Assembly (NCBI RefSeq): GCF_024699985.1
Contig: NZ_JAJONA010000001.1
Coordinates: 1,922,001-1,986,000, forward strand
Direction: 5' to 3'
DNA from: Phenylobacterium sp. J367
Lineage (GTDB): Bacteria > Pseudomonadota > Alphaproteobacteria > Caulobacterales > Caulobacteraceae
DNA length: 64,000 nt
In this document: positions 37,891 to 45,779 of the stretch, in pieces
Layout of the letters: every line of letters begins with the position of its first letter
Numbering within the stretch: the stretch's first letter is position 1
Position numbers and translations under genes: made by a program
The notes under the pieces: generated by a model
What the model saw: the letters and a program-made list of their open reading frames with translations, nothing else
Database searches by the model: none
Told to the model about the DNA's origin: nothing

Positions 37891-38178
37891 TCAGGTCGCC
37901 GCGCCGGTCCGCGCGGCGGCCTTCGCCCGGTCGGCCGCGGCGGTCAGGTCGTCGTGCTCCTCGAGCGCCTCGACCACCAGGGCCAGCCTTGGCGACATGC
38001 CGCGGCCCTCGAGCTGGGTGAACATGCCCCTGAGCTGGCCGTCGAGCCGGGCCCTCCGCTTCGCCTCGCGCGCCGCACGGGCCTTCGACCAGGCCACCAC
38101 GCCCAGGCCGGCCGCCAACGGCCAGGCGACGGCGGCGGCGACTGCGGCGATCTGGAGCGGGGACGCAAAGCTGCTCAT
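37891..38178 (-). CDS. Hypothetical membrane-anchored protein
   Basis: A 95-aa protein: one N-terminal helix (LQIAAVAAAVAWPLAAGLGVV) then a basic/acidic helical tail (ARAAREAKRRARLDGQL, LVVEALEEHDDL). The start is MSSFASPLQ at 38178. No family recognised. It faces the RTX gene 10 bp from its stop. Confidence 0.6.
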   Translation of the reverse strand: MSSFASPLQIAAVAAAVAWPLAAGLGVVAWSKARAAREAKRRARLDGQLRGMFTQLEGRGMSPRLALVVEALEEHDDLTAAADRAKAAARTGAAT

Positions 38179-38313
38179 GGCGGGCGCCTTTCGAGGGGCT
38201 TCCAATCAAGCGTAGGCAAGGAAGCTCGACAACTACAATTGCCAAGTCTGCGCCAAAGTTCCGCCGCGGTTGTGACCGGCGTCACGCCTTGCGGGCGGGT
38301 CGGCGGCGGGCTT

Positions 38314-38502
38314 TCAGTGGGCGCCGTCCGAGAGGCTGTGCTCGTAGACGGCCTGGGCCATGCCGCGCACGGTCTTGGCGGCGGTGTTCAGCGCCGTCTG
38401 GCCGATCAGGCTGATCGCGGCAGCCTGCAGGGCATCGATCTCCGCGGCGATCCGCGTGAGCTGCTGGTAGACGTCGAGGTCGGAGAGTGTGCGCTCGCTC
38501 AT
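38314..38502 (-). CDS. Small hypothetical protein
   Basis: A 62-aa largely helical protein, MSERTLSDLDVYQQLTRIAA..., ending EHSLSDGAH. No known domain. Other starts (M at 38520 or 38511) are possible. It belongs to a group of small unknown genes between 37.9 and 39.8 kb. Heptad-like spacing of hydrophobic residues suggests it may oligomerise. Confidence 0.5.
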   Translation of the reverse strand: MSERTLSDLDVYQQLTRIAAEIDALQAAAISLIGQTALNTAAKTVRGMAQAVYEHSLSDGAH

Positions 38503-38610
38503 GCCGTCCATCCGTCGCACACCCTCACAGAGTCGTCACGCCCGAACGGCGCCGCTTTCCGGAGCCGCGACGCCGTGCCACCGTCGGCGGACGCCTGCCG
38601 GCGCCGACCT

Positions 38611-38751
38611 TCAGCCGCGGTCGAGGGCGGAACGACGGGGCAGGGGCCGCGGCGGCGGCCCGCCCAGTCCCCGGCGGCTGCGCTCGGACGCGATCACCGC
38701 CCGTCCCAGCGCCTGGGCCAACCGCTCCAGCTTGTCATTGGAAGCTTGCAT
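38611..38751 (-). CDS. Possible small basic protein
   Basis: A 46-aa frame, MQASNDKLERLAQALGRAVI, with a helical start and an Arg/Pro-rich tail. A full gene cannot be proven. It is included because it is in a run of short genes and has a plausible amphipathic helix. Confidence 0.3.
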   Translation of the reverse strand: MQASNDKLERLAQALGRAVIASERSRRGLGGPPPRPLPRRSALDRG

Positions 38752-38952
38752 GGGCCGCGTAACGCCGATCCCCGGGGTTCGATCCCGCGTTTTTGACGGC
38801 CATGCTCGAACCCGGGATTGAGGCCATGTGTCAGCAGTCGGGCGTGGGGTCTTCGCGGTCCCGCCGGAGCCGAAACCTGACACCGGTTACCCGTCCGAGG
38901 CGACCCCGGCCGGCTGGAACCGCGCGGCCCGCGGCCGGGTTCGATCAGCATC

Positions 38953-39198
38953 ATGTCCGGTTCGAAGGAACAACAGGTCCGCGCCGCCGCCTTCTTCATG
39001 CAGCGCGCCCAGGAGGCCATCGACCAGGCCGAGCGGGCCGGCTCCGAGGCCGTCGGCGAAGCCTTCTACAAGGAGGCCGAGACCTGGCTCTACATGGCCG
39101 CCAAGAGCCTCAAGCCCGAGACCGCGAAGCCGCCGCCGATGCGTCCGCCGGTCGCCCGCGTGGGGCCGGAAAGGCGCTCGTTCGGCTCCGAGGACTGA
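38953..39198 (+). CDS. Small helical hypothetical protein
   Basis: An 81-aa protein. The first 55 residues are strongly helical (EQQVRAAAFFMQRAQEAIDQ, AFYKEAETWLYMAAKSL), then there is a Pro-rich tail. The helix pattern (A-x-x-YK/YL-x-x-A-x-x-W-x-x-x-A) resembles the next gene at 39321, so the two may be paralogues. No signal peptide or named family. Confidence 0.55.
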   Translation: MSGSKEQQVRAAAFFMQRAQEAIDQAERAGSEAVGEAFYKEAETWLYMAAKSLKPETAKPPPMRPPVARVGPERRSFGSED

Positions 39199-39320
39199 AG
39201 ATTCTCGGGGCGGTTTCCGGCGTCCACCCATGGTTGAGCATAGTGCTTCCGGTTCGCCTTGGCTGATGGTAAAGATTCCCTTGCAGCGGTCCGCAAGGGG
39301 GCGTCCCGTTGCAGGCGAAG

Positions 39321-39524
39321 ATGCACGTGCTGAACCAGAGCCAGTCCTCGGGATCGCCGGCCGACCGCGCCGGGCGCTACCTGCGCATCGCCGACCAGGT
39401 TCGTGATCTTGCCTGGCGAGCCGATGGCGCGGACGTCAAGGAAGCCTATCTCGACCTCGCCATGCAGTGGGTATTCCTCGCCGACGAAGCCCGCCGCGAG
39501 CGCCGCGCCGCCAACGACCACTGA
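39321..39524 (+). CDS. Small helical hypothetical protein
   Basis: A 67-aa protein from ATG 39321 (MHVLNQSQSSG); a TTG at 39309 in frame would add four residues. The core is YLRIADQVRDLAWRADGADV then EAYLDLAMQWVFLADEA. Proteins with this RDLAWR..A..YLDLA..W pattern are common in alphaproteobacteria but have no known function. It probably forms a helical hairpin. It shares its pattern with the gene at 38953. Confidence 0.6.
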   Translation: MHVLNQSQSSGSPADRAGRYLRIADQVRDLAWRADGADVKEAYLDLAMQWVFLADEARRERRAANDH

Positions 39525-39692
39525 GCGCGCGCCGCGGATCCCGGCCCCGTCCACCGGGTCGGCTGAAACCCCTCATCTGATCACTGTGAAGCTTCGGTGA
39601 CGACCGTCACAGCCGCCCGGCCGTGGCGGGTGCAAAACAAGGTCCTCTCGCAACGGGCGCTCCCCCGCCCCGATCTCAAAGGACCTCAGACC

Positions 39693-39803
39693 ATGAAAAA
39701 GCGTAACAACACCGTCTTCAACACCATCGCCAACATGGTGATGGCGGCGATCATCCCGGTCGCCGCGGGCTTCGCGGCGATCTCGCAGGTGACGCTCGTC
39801 TGA
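39693..39803 (+). CDS. 36-residue membrane peptide
   Basis: A short gene encoding MKKRNNTVFNTIANMVMAAI followed by IPVAAGFAAISQVTLV. It has a positively charged start and one hydrophobic helix. An AAAGGACCT ribosome site lies at a good distance from the ATG. An upstream dyad (GTGAC-GACC-GTCAC, near 39598) and a GAAGCTTC palindrome lie in its promoter region. The ribosome site and charge pattern support translation. Function unknown; could be a regulatory membrane peptide or a toxin-like peptide. Confidence 0.5.
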   Translation: MKKRNNTVFNTIANMVMAAIIPVAAGFAAISQVTLV

Positions 39804-39831
39804 TCGGCGGTCCGGCTGGGCTCGACTGGGC

Positions 39832-40200
39832 TCAGCTCAACGGCAGCCAGGGGCCCGGCCGGCAGAGCCGCACGGACTTCACCGCCATGTCCACGCTGCC
39901 GAACTCGAGCGCGATGCGCCGCGCATCTTCGCAGCGGCCCTCCAGGATGGCGTCGCCCAGCCGGCGGCGCCAATCCGGGGCCGCGGGATCGCCGGCCCCC
40001 TGCTGCGACAGCGGCCGGACCGTCCTGGGCGGCGCCGGCCGTTCGCGTTTCGCGGGCCTGGCCTGGGCCTTGGCGTCCTTCGCCGCGGGCTGGCCGCAGC
40101 TTCCGAAGCCCCGGCAGTCATAGCCGCTGGAACCCTGCGCAACCGCCTCCGAGGCGGCCAGGGTGAGCGTCAGGACGGCGGAGGCGAGCAGGACGCGCAT
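39832..40200 (-). CDS. Exported hypothetical protein
   Basis: A 122-aa protein with signal peptide MRVLLASAVLTLTLAASEAVA and a Cys-bearing mature part (YDCRGFGSCGQP; LEGRCEDARRIALEFGSVDM; SVRLCRPG). Four Cys could form two disulfides. A Lys/Arg/Pro linker joins the parts. I start it at ATG 40198-40200, where the signal peptide begins. No family recognised. Confidence 0.6.
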   Translation of the reverse strand: MRVLLASAVLTLTLAASEAVAQGSSGYDCRGFGSCGQPAAKDAKAQARPAKRERPAPPRTVRPLSQQGAGDPAAPDWRRRLGDAILEGRCEDARRIALEFGSVDMAVKSVRLCRPGPWLPLS

Positions 40201-40355
40201 TCGAAGATCATGTTCTCCAAAGCGCAGCCTAGGCGAGGTCGCAGTCACTGAACAGCGTAATTAGAGGCATCTGCGACTTGACCCGAACCGTCGGCAGCCG
40301 GAACGGCCATCCGATTAGGCCGGGCCCGTTCCCGCCCTTGCAACGCCCTGGCGTC

Positions 40356-40378
40356 GGACCCCGGTCGGGGGCCTTTTT
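40356..40378 (+). terminator. Orphan rho-independent terminator
   Basis: GGACCCC-GGTC-GGGGGCC pairs (one A-G mismatch) and is followed directly by five T. No plus-strand protein gene ends nearby. It lies 125 bp upstream of the gene at 40503, so it may end a small RNA or act as an attenuator. Confidence 0.65.
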
Positions 40379-40467
40379 CGTGCGCGCGCCCGCCAAAATC
40401 CGCACAGGGCCGGCGTACGCCGGACTGGCGAAGCCGCAGCCGTCCGGCCATGCTCCGGCCAGCAAAA

Positions 40468-40483
40468 GGACGTTCGAACGTCC
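40468..40483. promoter_or_regulatory. 16-bp perfect palindrome before the Tat-epimerase gene
   Basis: GGACGTTCGAACGTCC is perfectly symmetric and sits 19 bp before the ATG at 40503. It is well placed to be an operator. It does not match the alphaproteobacterial LexA box (GTTC-N7-GTTC). Confidence 0.55.
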
Positions 40484-40502
40484 GCAGGGACACACAGGAA
40501 AA

Positions 40503-41639
40503 ATGACCACCCGTCGTCGCATGATGCAGGTTTCGGCCGCCGCCGCCGGCCTCACCCTCGCGGGACCCGCCGCCCACGCCCAGGCGCCTGCCCGCAAGCT
40601 CAACATCCTGATTCTCGGCGGCACCGGCTTCACCGGCCCGCATCAGGTCCGCTACGCCGTCGCCCGGGGCCACAAGGTCACCGTGTTCAACCGCGGGCGG
40701 CGCCAGGCCGACCTTCCGGACGGCGTCGAGCACCTGTCCGGCGACCGCAACACCGGCGACCTGAAGTCCCTCGAAGGCCGCACCTGGGACGTGTGCATCG
40801 ACAACCCCACGACCCTGCCGTTCTGGGTCCGCGACGCCGGCGCGGTGCTGAAGGGCAAGGTGAAGCAGTACATCTTCATCTCCACGCTCTCGGCCTACGC
40901 CTCCAACGACGTGGCCGGCACGGACGAGACCGCGCCGCTCGCGGTCTACAAGGGCGCCGACGCCATGGCCGAGACGCAGGAGAAGCTGCGCGCCGACATG
41001 AGCCTCTACGGCCCGCTGAAGGCGACCTCCGAGGCGGAGGCCAGGAAGATCTTCGGCGCGTCCAATGTCGCGATCATCCGGCCGGGCCTGATCGTCGGCC
41101 CCGGCGACGAGACCGACCGCTTCACCTACTGGCCGGTGCGCCTGGCGCGCGGCAGCGAGGTGGCGGCGCCGGGCGACGGCCGCGACGTGGTCCAGTACAT
41201 CGACGCCCGCGACCTCGCCGAATGGACCATCCGGATGGCCGAGACGGGCCGGAGCGGCGATTACAACGCCATCGGTCCGGCCGCGCCGATGCCGATGCGC
41301 GACTTCCTGGCCGGCGTCGCCCGCGGCGTGAAGGCCGAGCCGAAGCTCACCTGGATCCCGGCGCCGTTCCTCGAGGAGCAGAAGATCAGCGCCTGGATGG
41401 ACATGCCCGTCTGGGTGCCGGGCGACGGGGAGAGCAAGGGCTTCCACACCCGCTCCACCGCCCGGGCCCGCGCCGCCGGCCTGACCTACCGCCCGCTGCC
41501 GGCCACGGCCGCCGACACGCTCGCCTGGTTCCGGACCCAGCCCGCCGAACGGCAGGCCAAGCTCCGCGCCGGTCTCACGCCCGAGAAGGAGCAGGCCCTG
41601 CTCGCCGCCTGGAAGGCGAAGGCTGCGGCCGGCGGCTAG
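40503..41639 (+). CDS. Tat-exported NAD-dependent epimerase/dehydratase-like protein
   Basis: A 378-aa protein with a twin-arginine-type signal (MTTRRRMMQVSAAAAGLTLA, cleavage after AHAQA). An extended SDR/epimerase Rossmann domain follows: NILILGGTGFTGPHQVRYAV is the NAD-binding glycine motif, then VTVFNRGRRQ, FISTLSAYAS and IIRPGLIVGPGDETDRF. A cofactor-binding Rossmann enzyme in the periplasm is unusual; a folded protein with its cofactor exported by Tat would explain it. Ribosome site AGGA. It stands alone before a deacetylase gene. Reaction unknown. Confidence 0.82.
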   Translation: MTTRRRMMQVSAAAAGLTLAGPAAHAQAPARKLNILILGGTGFTGPHQVRYAVARGHKVTVFNRGRRQADLPDGVEHLSGDRNTGDLKSLEGRTWDVCIDNPTTLPFWVRDAGAVLKGKVKQYIFISTLSAYASNDVAGTDETAPLAVYKGADAMAETQEKLRADMSLYGPLKATSEAEARKIFGASNVAIIRPGLIVGPGDETDRFTYWPVRLARGSEVAAPGDGRDVVQYIDARDLAEWTIRMAETGRSGDYNAIGPAAPMPMRDFLAGVARGVKAEPKLTWIPAPFLEEQKISAWMDMPVWVPGDGESKGFHTRSTARARAAGLTYRPLPATAADTLAWFRTQPAERQAKLRAGLTPEKEQALLAAWKAKAAAGG

Positions 41640-41695
41640 ACTTCGCTGGCGGCGCGCGCCATTCGTGCGCCGCCAGTCCGAGGGAGCCTCCGCCT

Positions 41696-42472
41696 GTGAC
41701 CGCCGAGCCCGAACCCGTGAAGTCAGCGCGACGCCGCAGCCCGCCGCTGTGGCTGATCCTCCTGGCGCTCGTCGCCATCGTCGCGGGCGGCCTCTGGCAG
41801 ATCAGCAACCTGCGCTGCTTCGCCCTGCTGGGCCCGCTGATGTGCAAGGTGGAGACGACGCGGCCCGAGGTGGCGCTCACTTTCGACGACGGGCCCACCG
41901 CACGGGGCCTGGACGCCGTCCTGCCGGTGCTGCGCGCCAGCGGTGTGCGGGCCACCTTCTTCATCATCGGCCAGGAGGCCGAGGCGAGGCCCGAACTCGT
42001 GAAGCGCCTGGTCGACGCCGGCCACGAGGTCGCCAACCATTCCTGGAGCCACCAGCGCATGGTCCTGCGGTCCCAGGGCTTCTACGAGCGCGAGCTCTCC
42101 GACACCGAGACCCTGCTGGACCAGTTCCGCGAGCGCGAGGTGGTCGGCGGCTGGTTCCGGCCGCCCTACGGCAAGAAGCTGCCCGGCCTGGCGCTCGCCG
42201 CCCAGCGCGAGGGCCTCACCATGGTCACCTGGGACGTGGAGGAGCCCTCCGCCACGGACCCGGCGGAATACGCCCGGGAGATCGTCGAGCAGGCGAAGCC
42301 CGGCTCGATCATCCTCATGCATGTAATGTACGACGCCAACGGCACGGCGCGGGCGGCCCTGCCGCTGGTCCTGCAGGGGCTCGCCGCCAAGGGGCTGGCG
42401 GTGACCACCGTCGGCCGGCTCGCCGACAACGCCCGCGCCGAAAAGGAGGCCGAGGCGGAGCGCGAGCGGTAG
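41696..42472 (+). CDS. Polysaccharide deacetylase
   Basis: A 258-aa membrane-anchored NodB-type deacetylase. One helix (LWLILLALVAIVAGGLW) anchors it. The catalytic motifs are LTFDDGPTARG (motif 1), HEVANHSWSH (motif 2, HxxxH metal ligands), RPPYGKK (motif 3) and ILMHV near the end (motif 5). It removes acetyl groups from a cell-wall or surface glycan in the periplasm. GTG 41696 follows AGGGAG. It lies 56 bp after the Tat-exported protein and may be in the same transcript. Confidence 0.9.
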   Translation: MTAEPEPVKSARRRSPPLWLILLALVAIVAGGLWQISNLRCFALLGPLMCKVETTRPEVALTFDDGPTARGLDAVLPVLRASGVRATFFIIGQEAEARPELVKRLVDAGHEVANHSWSHQRMVLRSQGFYERELSDTETLLDQFREREVVGGWFRPPYGKKLPGLALAAQREGLTMVTWDVEEPSATDPAEYAREIVEQAKPGSIILMHVMYDANGTARAALPLVLQGLAAKGLAVTTVGRLADNARAEKEAEAERER

Positions 42473-42572
42473 GGGGGCATTCCCCCACCCGTCCTCAGGC
42501 CCTCCCCGGATGGGGCCGCCCGCCGGCCCGTGGAACCTTCGCGCCCACGCGACGTGGACGGAGGAGATCGGC

Positions 42573-43130
42573 ATGGCGGCTAGAGCGCGCGCACTTCTCT
42601 TCGCCGCCTGGCTGCCCGCGACCGTCCCGGCTCATGCCCATGAGCTGCGCCTCGGCGGCGGCTACGCCCCGCACGGGCCGGAGAAGGGCGCCTCGCTTGT
42701 CCTCGACTATGTCGGGCCCGGCCTCGCGGGGCTCAAGGCCCTCGGCGGGCCCAGGGCCTATCTCGGGACCCAGATCAGCCTCGACGGCTACACCAACTAC
42801 GCGCAGGGCGGCCTCCTTTGGCGATGGGAGGCGCGGCGGACCTACCTCGACCTCGGGGCCGGCGTCGCCATTCATGATGGCAAGCTCGACCTGCCCCCGC
42901 CGACGGCCGGCCTCTCCGACGCCGAGAACGACCGCCGCCGGGCGGTCCGCGACGACCGCATCGCCTTCGACACCCGCTGGCAGTTCCACGCCACCTTCGC
43001 GGTGGGTTGGCGGCTCAATGACCGCTGGGCGATCGAGATCGAGGGCCAGCACTGGAGCAACGGCCAGCTCGGCAGCCAGACACACGACGGCGCCGACAGC
43101 CTGGGCCTCCGGGCGGCCTACCGCTTCTAG
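42573..43130 (+). CDS. pagL: PagL-like lipid A 3-O-deacylase
   Basis: A 185-aa outer-membrane beta-barrel enzyme (acyloxyacyl hydrolase family). It has a signal peptide ending APATVPAHAH, then alternating beta strands (YLDLGAGVAIHDG, FHATFAVGWRLNDRWAIEI). The catalytic His and Ser are in QHWSNGQ, matching the HxSN motif of PagL, and the last residues are aromatic (RAAYRF). It removes the 3-O acyl chain from lipid A, tuning endotoxin. A GGAGGAG site precedes the ATG at 42573. Its stop shares a CTAG with the opposing DUF1622 gene. Confidence 0.85.
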   Translation: MAARARALLFAAWLPATVPAHAHELRLGGGYAPHGPEKGASLVLDYVGPGLAGLKALGGPRAYLGTQISLDGYTNYAQGGLLWRWEARRTYLDLGAGVAIHDGKLDLPPPTAGLSDAENDRRRAVRDDRIAFDTRWQFHATFAVGWRLNDRWAIEIEGQHWSNGQLGSQTHDGADSLGLRAAYRF

Positions 43131-43549
43131 ACCCTCGCTACGCCGCCGCCCGACGGGGCCTCCGCCTCGAGGACCTCCAGATCCCGTTCGAGGAAATAGT
43201 TCAGCGCGGTCCAGATCGCGGCGATGGCGGCGAGTTGCCCGATCTCCTGCCAGGTGGGCGCGATGGCGGTCCTGACGATGTCGGCGGCGAGCGCGAACTC
43301 CAGCGACAGCACGATCCAGGAGCCGAAGGTGCGGAAGATGCCCCGCCGCGCGCCCCGCTGGCCGATGCGGTTGGTCGCCACCGCGATGACCACGCGGACG
43401 AAGGCGGCGATCCCGCCCACGGCGATGCAGAGGATGCAGGCCAGGTCCGCGGCGGCGGCGACCGGCGCTGCGATCTGGCGCAGGACCTGTTCCATGGCGG
43501 CCGAGAGTGCGGAGGCGGCCGGCCAGGGACGATCCGGTCGAAACCCCAT
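43127..43549 (-). CDS. DUF1622 membrane protein
   Basis: A 140-aa integral membrane protein with three helices: AADLACILCIAVGGIAAFVR, WIVLSLEFALAADIVRTAI and IGQLAAIAAIWTALNYFL. This pattern, with a Glu in the LEFALAADI helix, matches DUF1622, found in many bacteria without known function. The true start may be the internal Met at 43495. It shares its stop tetranucleotide with pagL. Confidence 0.8.
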   Translation of the reverse strand: MGFRPDRPWPAASALSAAMEQVLRQIAAPVAAAADLACILCIAVGGIAAFVRVVIAVATNRIGQRGARRGIFRTFGSWIVLSLEFALAADIVRTAIAPTWQEIGQLAAIAAIWTALNYFLERDLEVLEAEAPSGGGVARV

Positions 43550-43622
43550 CGGAGCCTGTGGGCGGCCCTAGCCCGCGGCCGGGCGCACGGCCATAGTCCT
43601 GCGCCGCAGAAGGAGCCGCGCC

Positions 43623-44285
43623 ATGGCCGACCTGGTCCTTACCACCTTCGACTGGGCGCCCGAGCCGCCGCGCGGCTTCGTGCGCGACCTGCGGATCCGC
43701 TGGGCGCTGGAGGAGGCGGGGCTGGCCTACCGGGTCGAAGGCGTGCCGTTCGAGGGCCGCGGGCCCGACCACTTCGCCCACCAGCCGTTCGGCCAGGTCC
43801 CGTGGCTCACCGACGGCGACCTCTCGATCTTCGAGAGCGGCGCGATCCTCCTGCACCTGGGCGAGAAGAGCCCGGCGCTGATGCCGGCCGATCCGAAGGG
43901 CCGGGCCGAGACCACGGAGTGGCTGTTCGCGGCGCTCGCCTCCGTCGAGGCGGCGAGCCAGCCCTGGTCCTTCTTCCAGTTCTCGGGCCAGGCCGGGCAG
44001 GGGGAGATGTGGCCGTTCTTCGAGGGCTTCCTGAAGCAGCACCGGCTGGCGCACATGGAGCCGATCCTCGCCGCCCGCGAATGGCTGGTCGGGCCGTTCA
44101 CCGTCGCCGACATCCTGATGGCCGACGTGCTGCGGCTGGTGGACCGCTTCGGCGGCCTGGCCGACTACCCGGCCGCCAAGGCCTACGTCGAATGCGCGGT
44201 CGCCCGGCCGGCCTTCCGCAAGGCCCATGCCGACCAGCTCGCCCACTTCGCCGCCGCGGACAGGGTCCGCGCCGCGAAGGGCTGA
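43623..44285 (+). CDS. Glutathione S-transferase family protein
   Basis: A 220-aa cytosolic GST-fold protein. The N-terminal thioredoxin-like domain ends in PFGQVPWLTDGDLSIFESGAI (cis-Pro and glutathione-binding ES). The C-terminal all-helical domain has GPFTVADILMADVLRLV, the conserved N-capping box. The catalytic residue is not clear at the N-terminus. It may act in detoxification or as a binding protein. Start ATG 43623; single gene. Confidence 0.9.
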   Translation: MADLVLTTFDWAPEPPRGFVRDLRIRWALEEAGLAYRVEGVPFEGRGPDHFAHQPFGQVPWLTDGDLSIFESGAILLHLGEKSPALMPADPKGRAETTEWLFAALASVEAASQPWSFFQFSGQAGQGEMWPFFEGFLKQHRLAHMEPILAAREWLVGPFTVADILMADVLRLVDRFGGLADYPAAKAYVECAVARPAFRKAHADQLAHFAAADRVRAAKG

Positions 44286-44370
44286 ACCGCGCCCGGCCGC
44301 CAGGCGCCCCATCGCCCGGACGCTGCGTCAGCTCCGGACCCGTGTAGGCTCACGCCGCCACGCACCACCA

Positions 44371-45057
44371 ATGGACCCATCCATGAAGTTCGACGACGTC
44401 ATCCTCGGCCGCCGCAGCATCCGCGGCTACAAGCCCGATCCGGTCCCCCGCGAGCTGATCGAGGAGATCATCGGCCTGGCCATGCGGGCGCCGTCGTCGA
44501 TGAACACCCAGCCATGGAATTTCTACGTCATCTCCGGCGAGCCGCTGGACCGCATCCGCGCCGGCAACACCGAGCGCAACCTCGCCGGCGTGCCCCACAG
44601 CCGCGAGTTCCGCACCGGCGAGGCCTTCGCCGGCGTCCACCGAGAGCGGCAGATCGGCGTCGCCAAGCAGCTCTTCGCCGCCATGGGCATCGCCCGCGAG
44701 GACACCGCCATGCGCCAGGATTGGGTGCTGCGCGGCTTCCGCCAGTTCGACGCCCCCGTCTGCGTGATCATCACCTACGACAAGGTGCTGGCCGGCAGCG
44801 ACGACACCGCCTTCGACTGCGGCGCGGTGGCGACGGCGCTGGTCAACGCCGCCTGGTCGCGCGGCCTGGGCGCGGTGATCAACAGCCAGGGCATCATGCA
44901 GTCGCCGGTGGTGCGCGAGCACGCCGGCATCGCCGACGACCAGGTGATCATGAAGAGCATCGCGCTGGGCTGGCCCGACGAGACCTTCCCGGCCAACGCG
45001 GTGGTCTCCGAGCGCAAGACGGTCGAGGAGGCGACAACCTTCGTCGGCTTCGACTAA
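44371..45057 (+). CDS. Nitroreductase family protein
   Basis: A 228-aa FMN-dependent nitroreductase-like protein. The FMN-binding RRSIRGYKPDPVP at the start, RAPSSMNTQPWNF, and the C-terminal GAVATALVNAAWSRGLGAVI are the family landmarks. The start is ATG 44371 (MDPSMKFDD) or ATG 44383. It reduces nitro compounds, quinones or similar in the cytosol. A small frameshifted gene follows 9 bp later. Confidence 0.9.
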   Translation: MDPSMKFDDVILGRRSIRGYKPDPVPRELIEEIIGLAMRAPSSMNTQPWNFYVISGEPLDRIRAGNTERNLAGVPHSREFRTGEAFAGVHRERQIGVAKQLFAAMGIAREDTAMRQDWVLRGFRQFDAPVCVIITYDKVLAGSDDTAFDCGAVATALVNAAWSRGLGAVINSQGIMQSPVVREHAGIADDQVIMKSIALGWPDETFPANAVVSERKTVEEATTFVGFD

Positions 45058-45066
45058 AAGCCGGGA

Positions 45067-45398
45067 ATGGCGAAGAGCAAGGCGAGCGAAGAGTTCGACA
45101 TCCAGGTGGGCGGCGAGCCCTATGTCTGGCGGCTGCAGCGTCGGCCCCAGTGGTCGCACGATCCCAGGAGCGGCGCGGCATGGCGATCGGCGTCCGCCAC
45201 CAGGAAGGCCAGCGCGAGGCTGTCCTGGAGTTCCCGCCGGCCACCCAGCCGCCCCGGTTCAACGCGCCCCAGCTCAAGCCCCAGCAGATCGACACCAAGC
45301 TCGTGGCCAGGGCCATCGGCTCGGCCGTCGCCGCCGGCTGGGAGCCGCTGTCCCGCGGAAAGACCGTGGTGATCGTCGTCGACGAGACGGGCGGCTAG
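45067..45398 (+). CDS. Hypothetical protein, frameshifted
   Basis: A protein of about 110 aa. The N-terminal frame reads MAKSKASEEFDIQVGGEPYV then WRLQRRPQWSHD. The rest, QERRGMAIGVRHQEGQREAV onward and ending in VVIVVDETGG, is in another frame. Adding one C to the CCC near 45167 joins them. The repaired protein looks soluble and compact. No family is recognised. It follows the nitroreductase gene closely on the same strand. Confidence 0.6.
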
Positions 45399-45454
45399 CC
45401 CCCGATCGGGCCATGCGAGGTGGCGCCGACGGCCCGGACGCCCTACATCGGGCG

Positions 45455-45646
45455 ATGAAAACTTTTCGAGCCTATCTCCAGGATGCCTCCGGCGCGCTGA
45501 CCTGGGCCGCCTGGATCGAAGCCGCCAACGGCGACGAGGCGCTCCGCCGGGCCCTCGTGCTGAGCCCCGGCCAGGACCCCACCGTGGAGCTCTGGTCCGC
45601 CACGGAACGCAAGCTCGACGCATCCGCCACCCTCGATCCGGTCTGA
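45455..45646 (+). CDS. Small hypothetical protein
   Basis: A 63-aa protein, MKTFRAYLQDASGALTWAAW, then IEAANGDEALRRALVLSPG. It resembles a minimal alpha/beta domain with a pattern found in small unknown alphaproteobacterial proteins. No signal peptide. Ribosome site not strong. It lies 56 bp after the preceding small gene. Confidence 0.5.
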   Translation: MKTFRAYLQDASGALTWAAWIEAANGDEALRRALVLSPGQDPTVELWSATERKLDASATLDPV

Positions 45647-45779
45647 TCGCCGGCCGCCCGCGCCGGATCGGCCCGGGCCGATAGGTCCTGGGCGGCGGCT
45701 GGGGCGGGAGAGGGTTAGGCTGAGGGCGGACGCGCTTCGCCCATTGTGACGCCCCGCGGTCCGCCGCTACGCTCCCGCT

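Larger units (their letters stand above)
40201..40502. other. Intergenic region with orphan terminator and palindrome
   Basis: About 300 bases before the epimerase-like gene contain no supported protein gene. They do contain a plus-strand terminator (40356-40378) and a 16-bp palindrome (40468-40483), described separately. The stretch from about 40280 to 40378 could be a small RNA. Confidence 0.45.

Noticed and set aside
38770..38815. tRNA-like T-arm (GGTTCGATCCC)
   Set aside because: The supposed T stem does not pair, and no acceptor, D or anticodon arm can be built around it. An 8-bp GGGTTCGA/TCGAACCC repeat accounts for the resemblance.
39590..39612. Second Pho box at the 36-residue peptide gene
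   Set aside because: The site GTGAC-GACC-GTCAC is an inverted repeat, not the direct 7-4-7 repeat of a Pho box.
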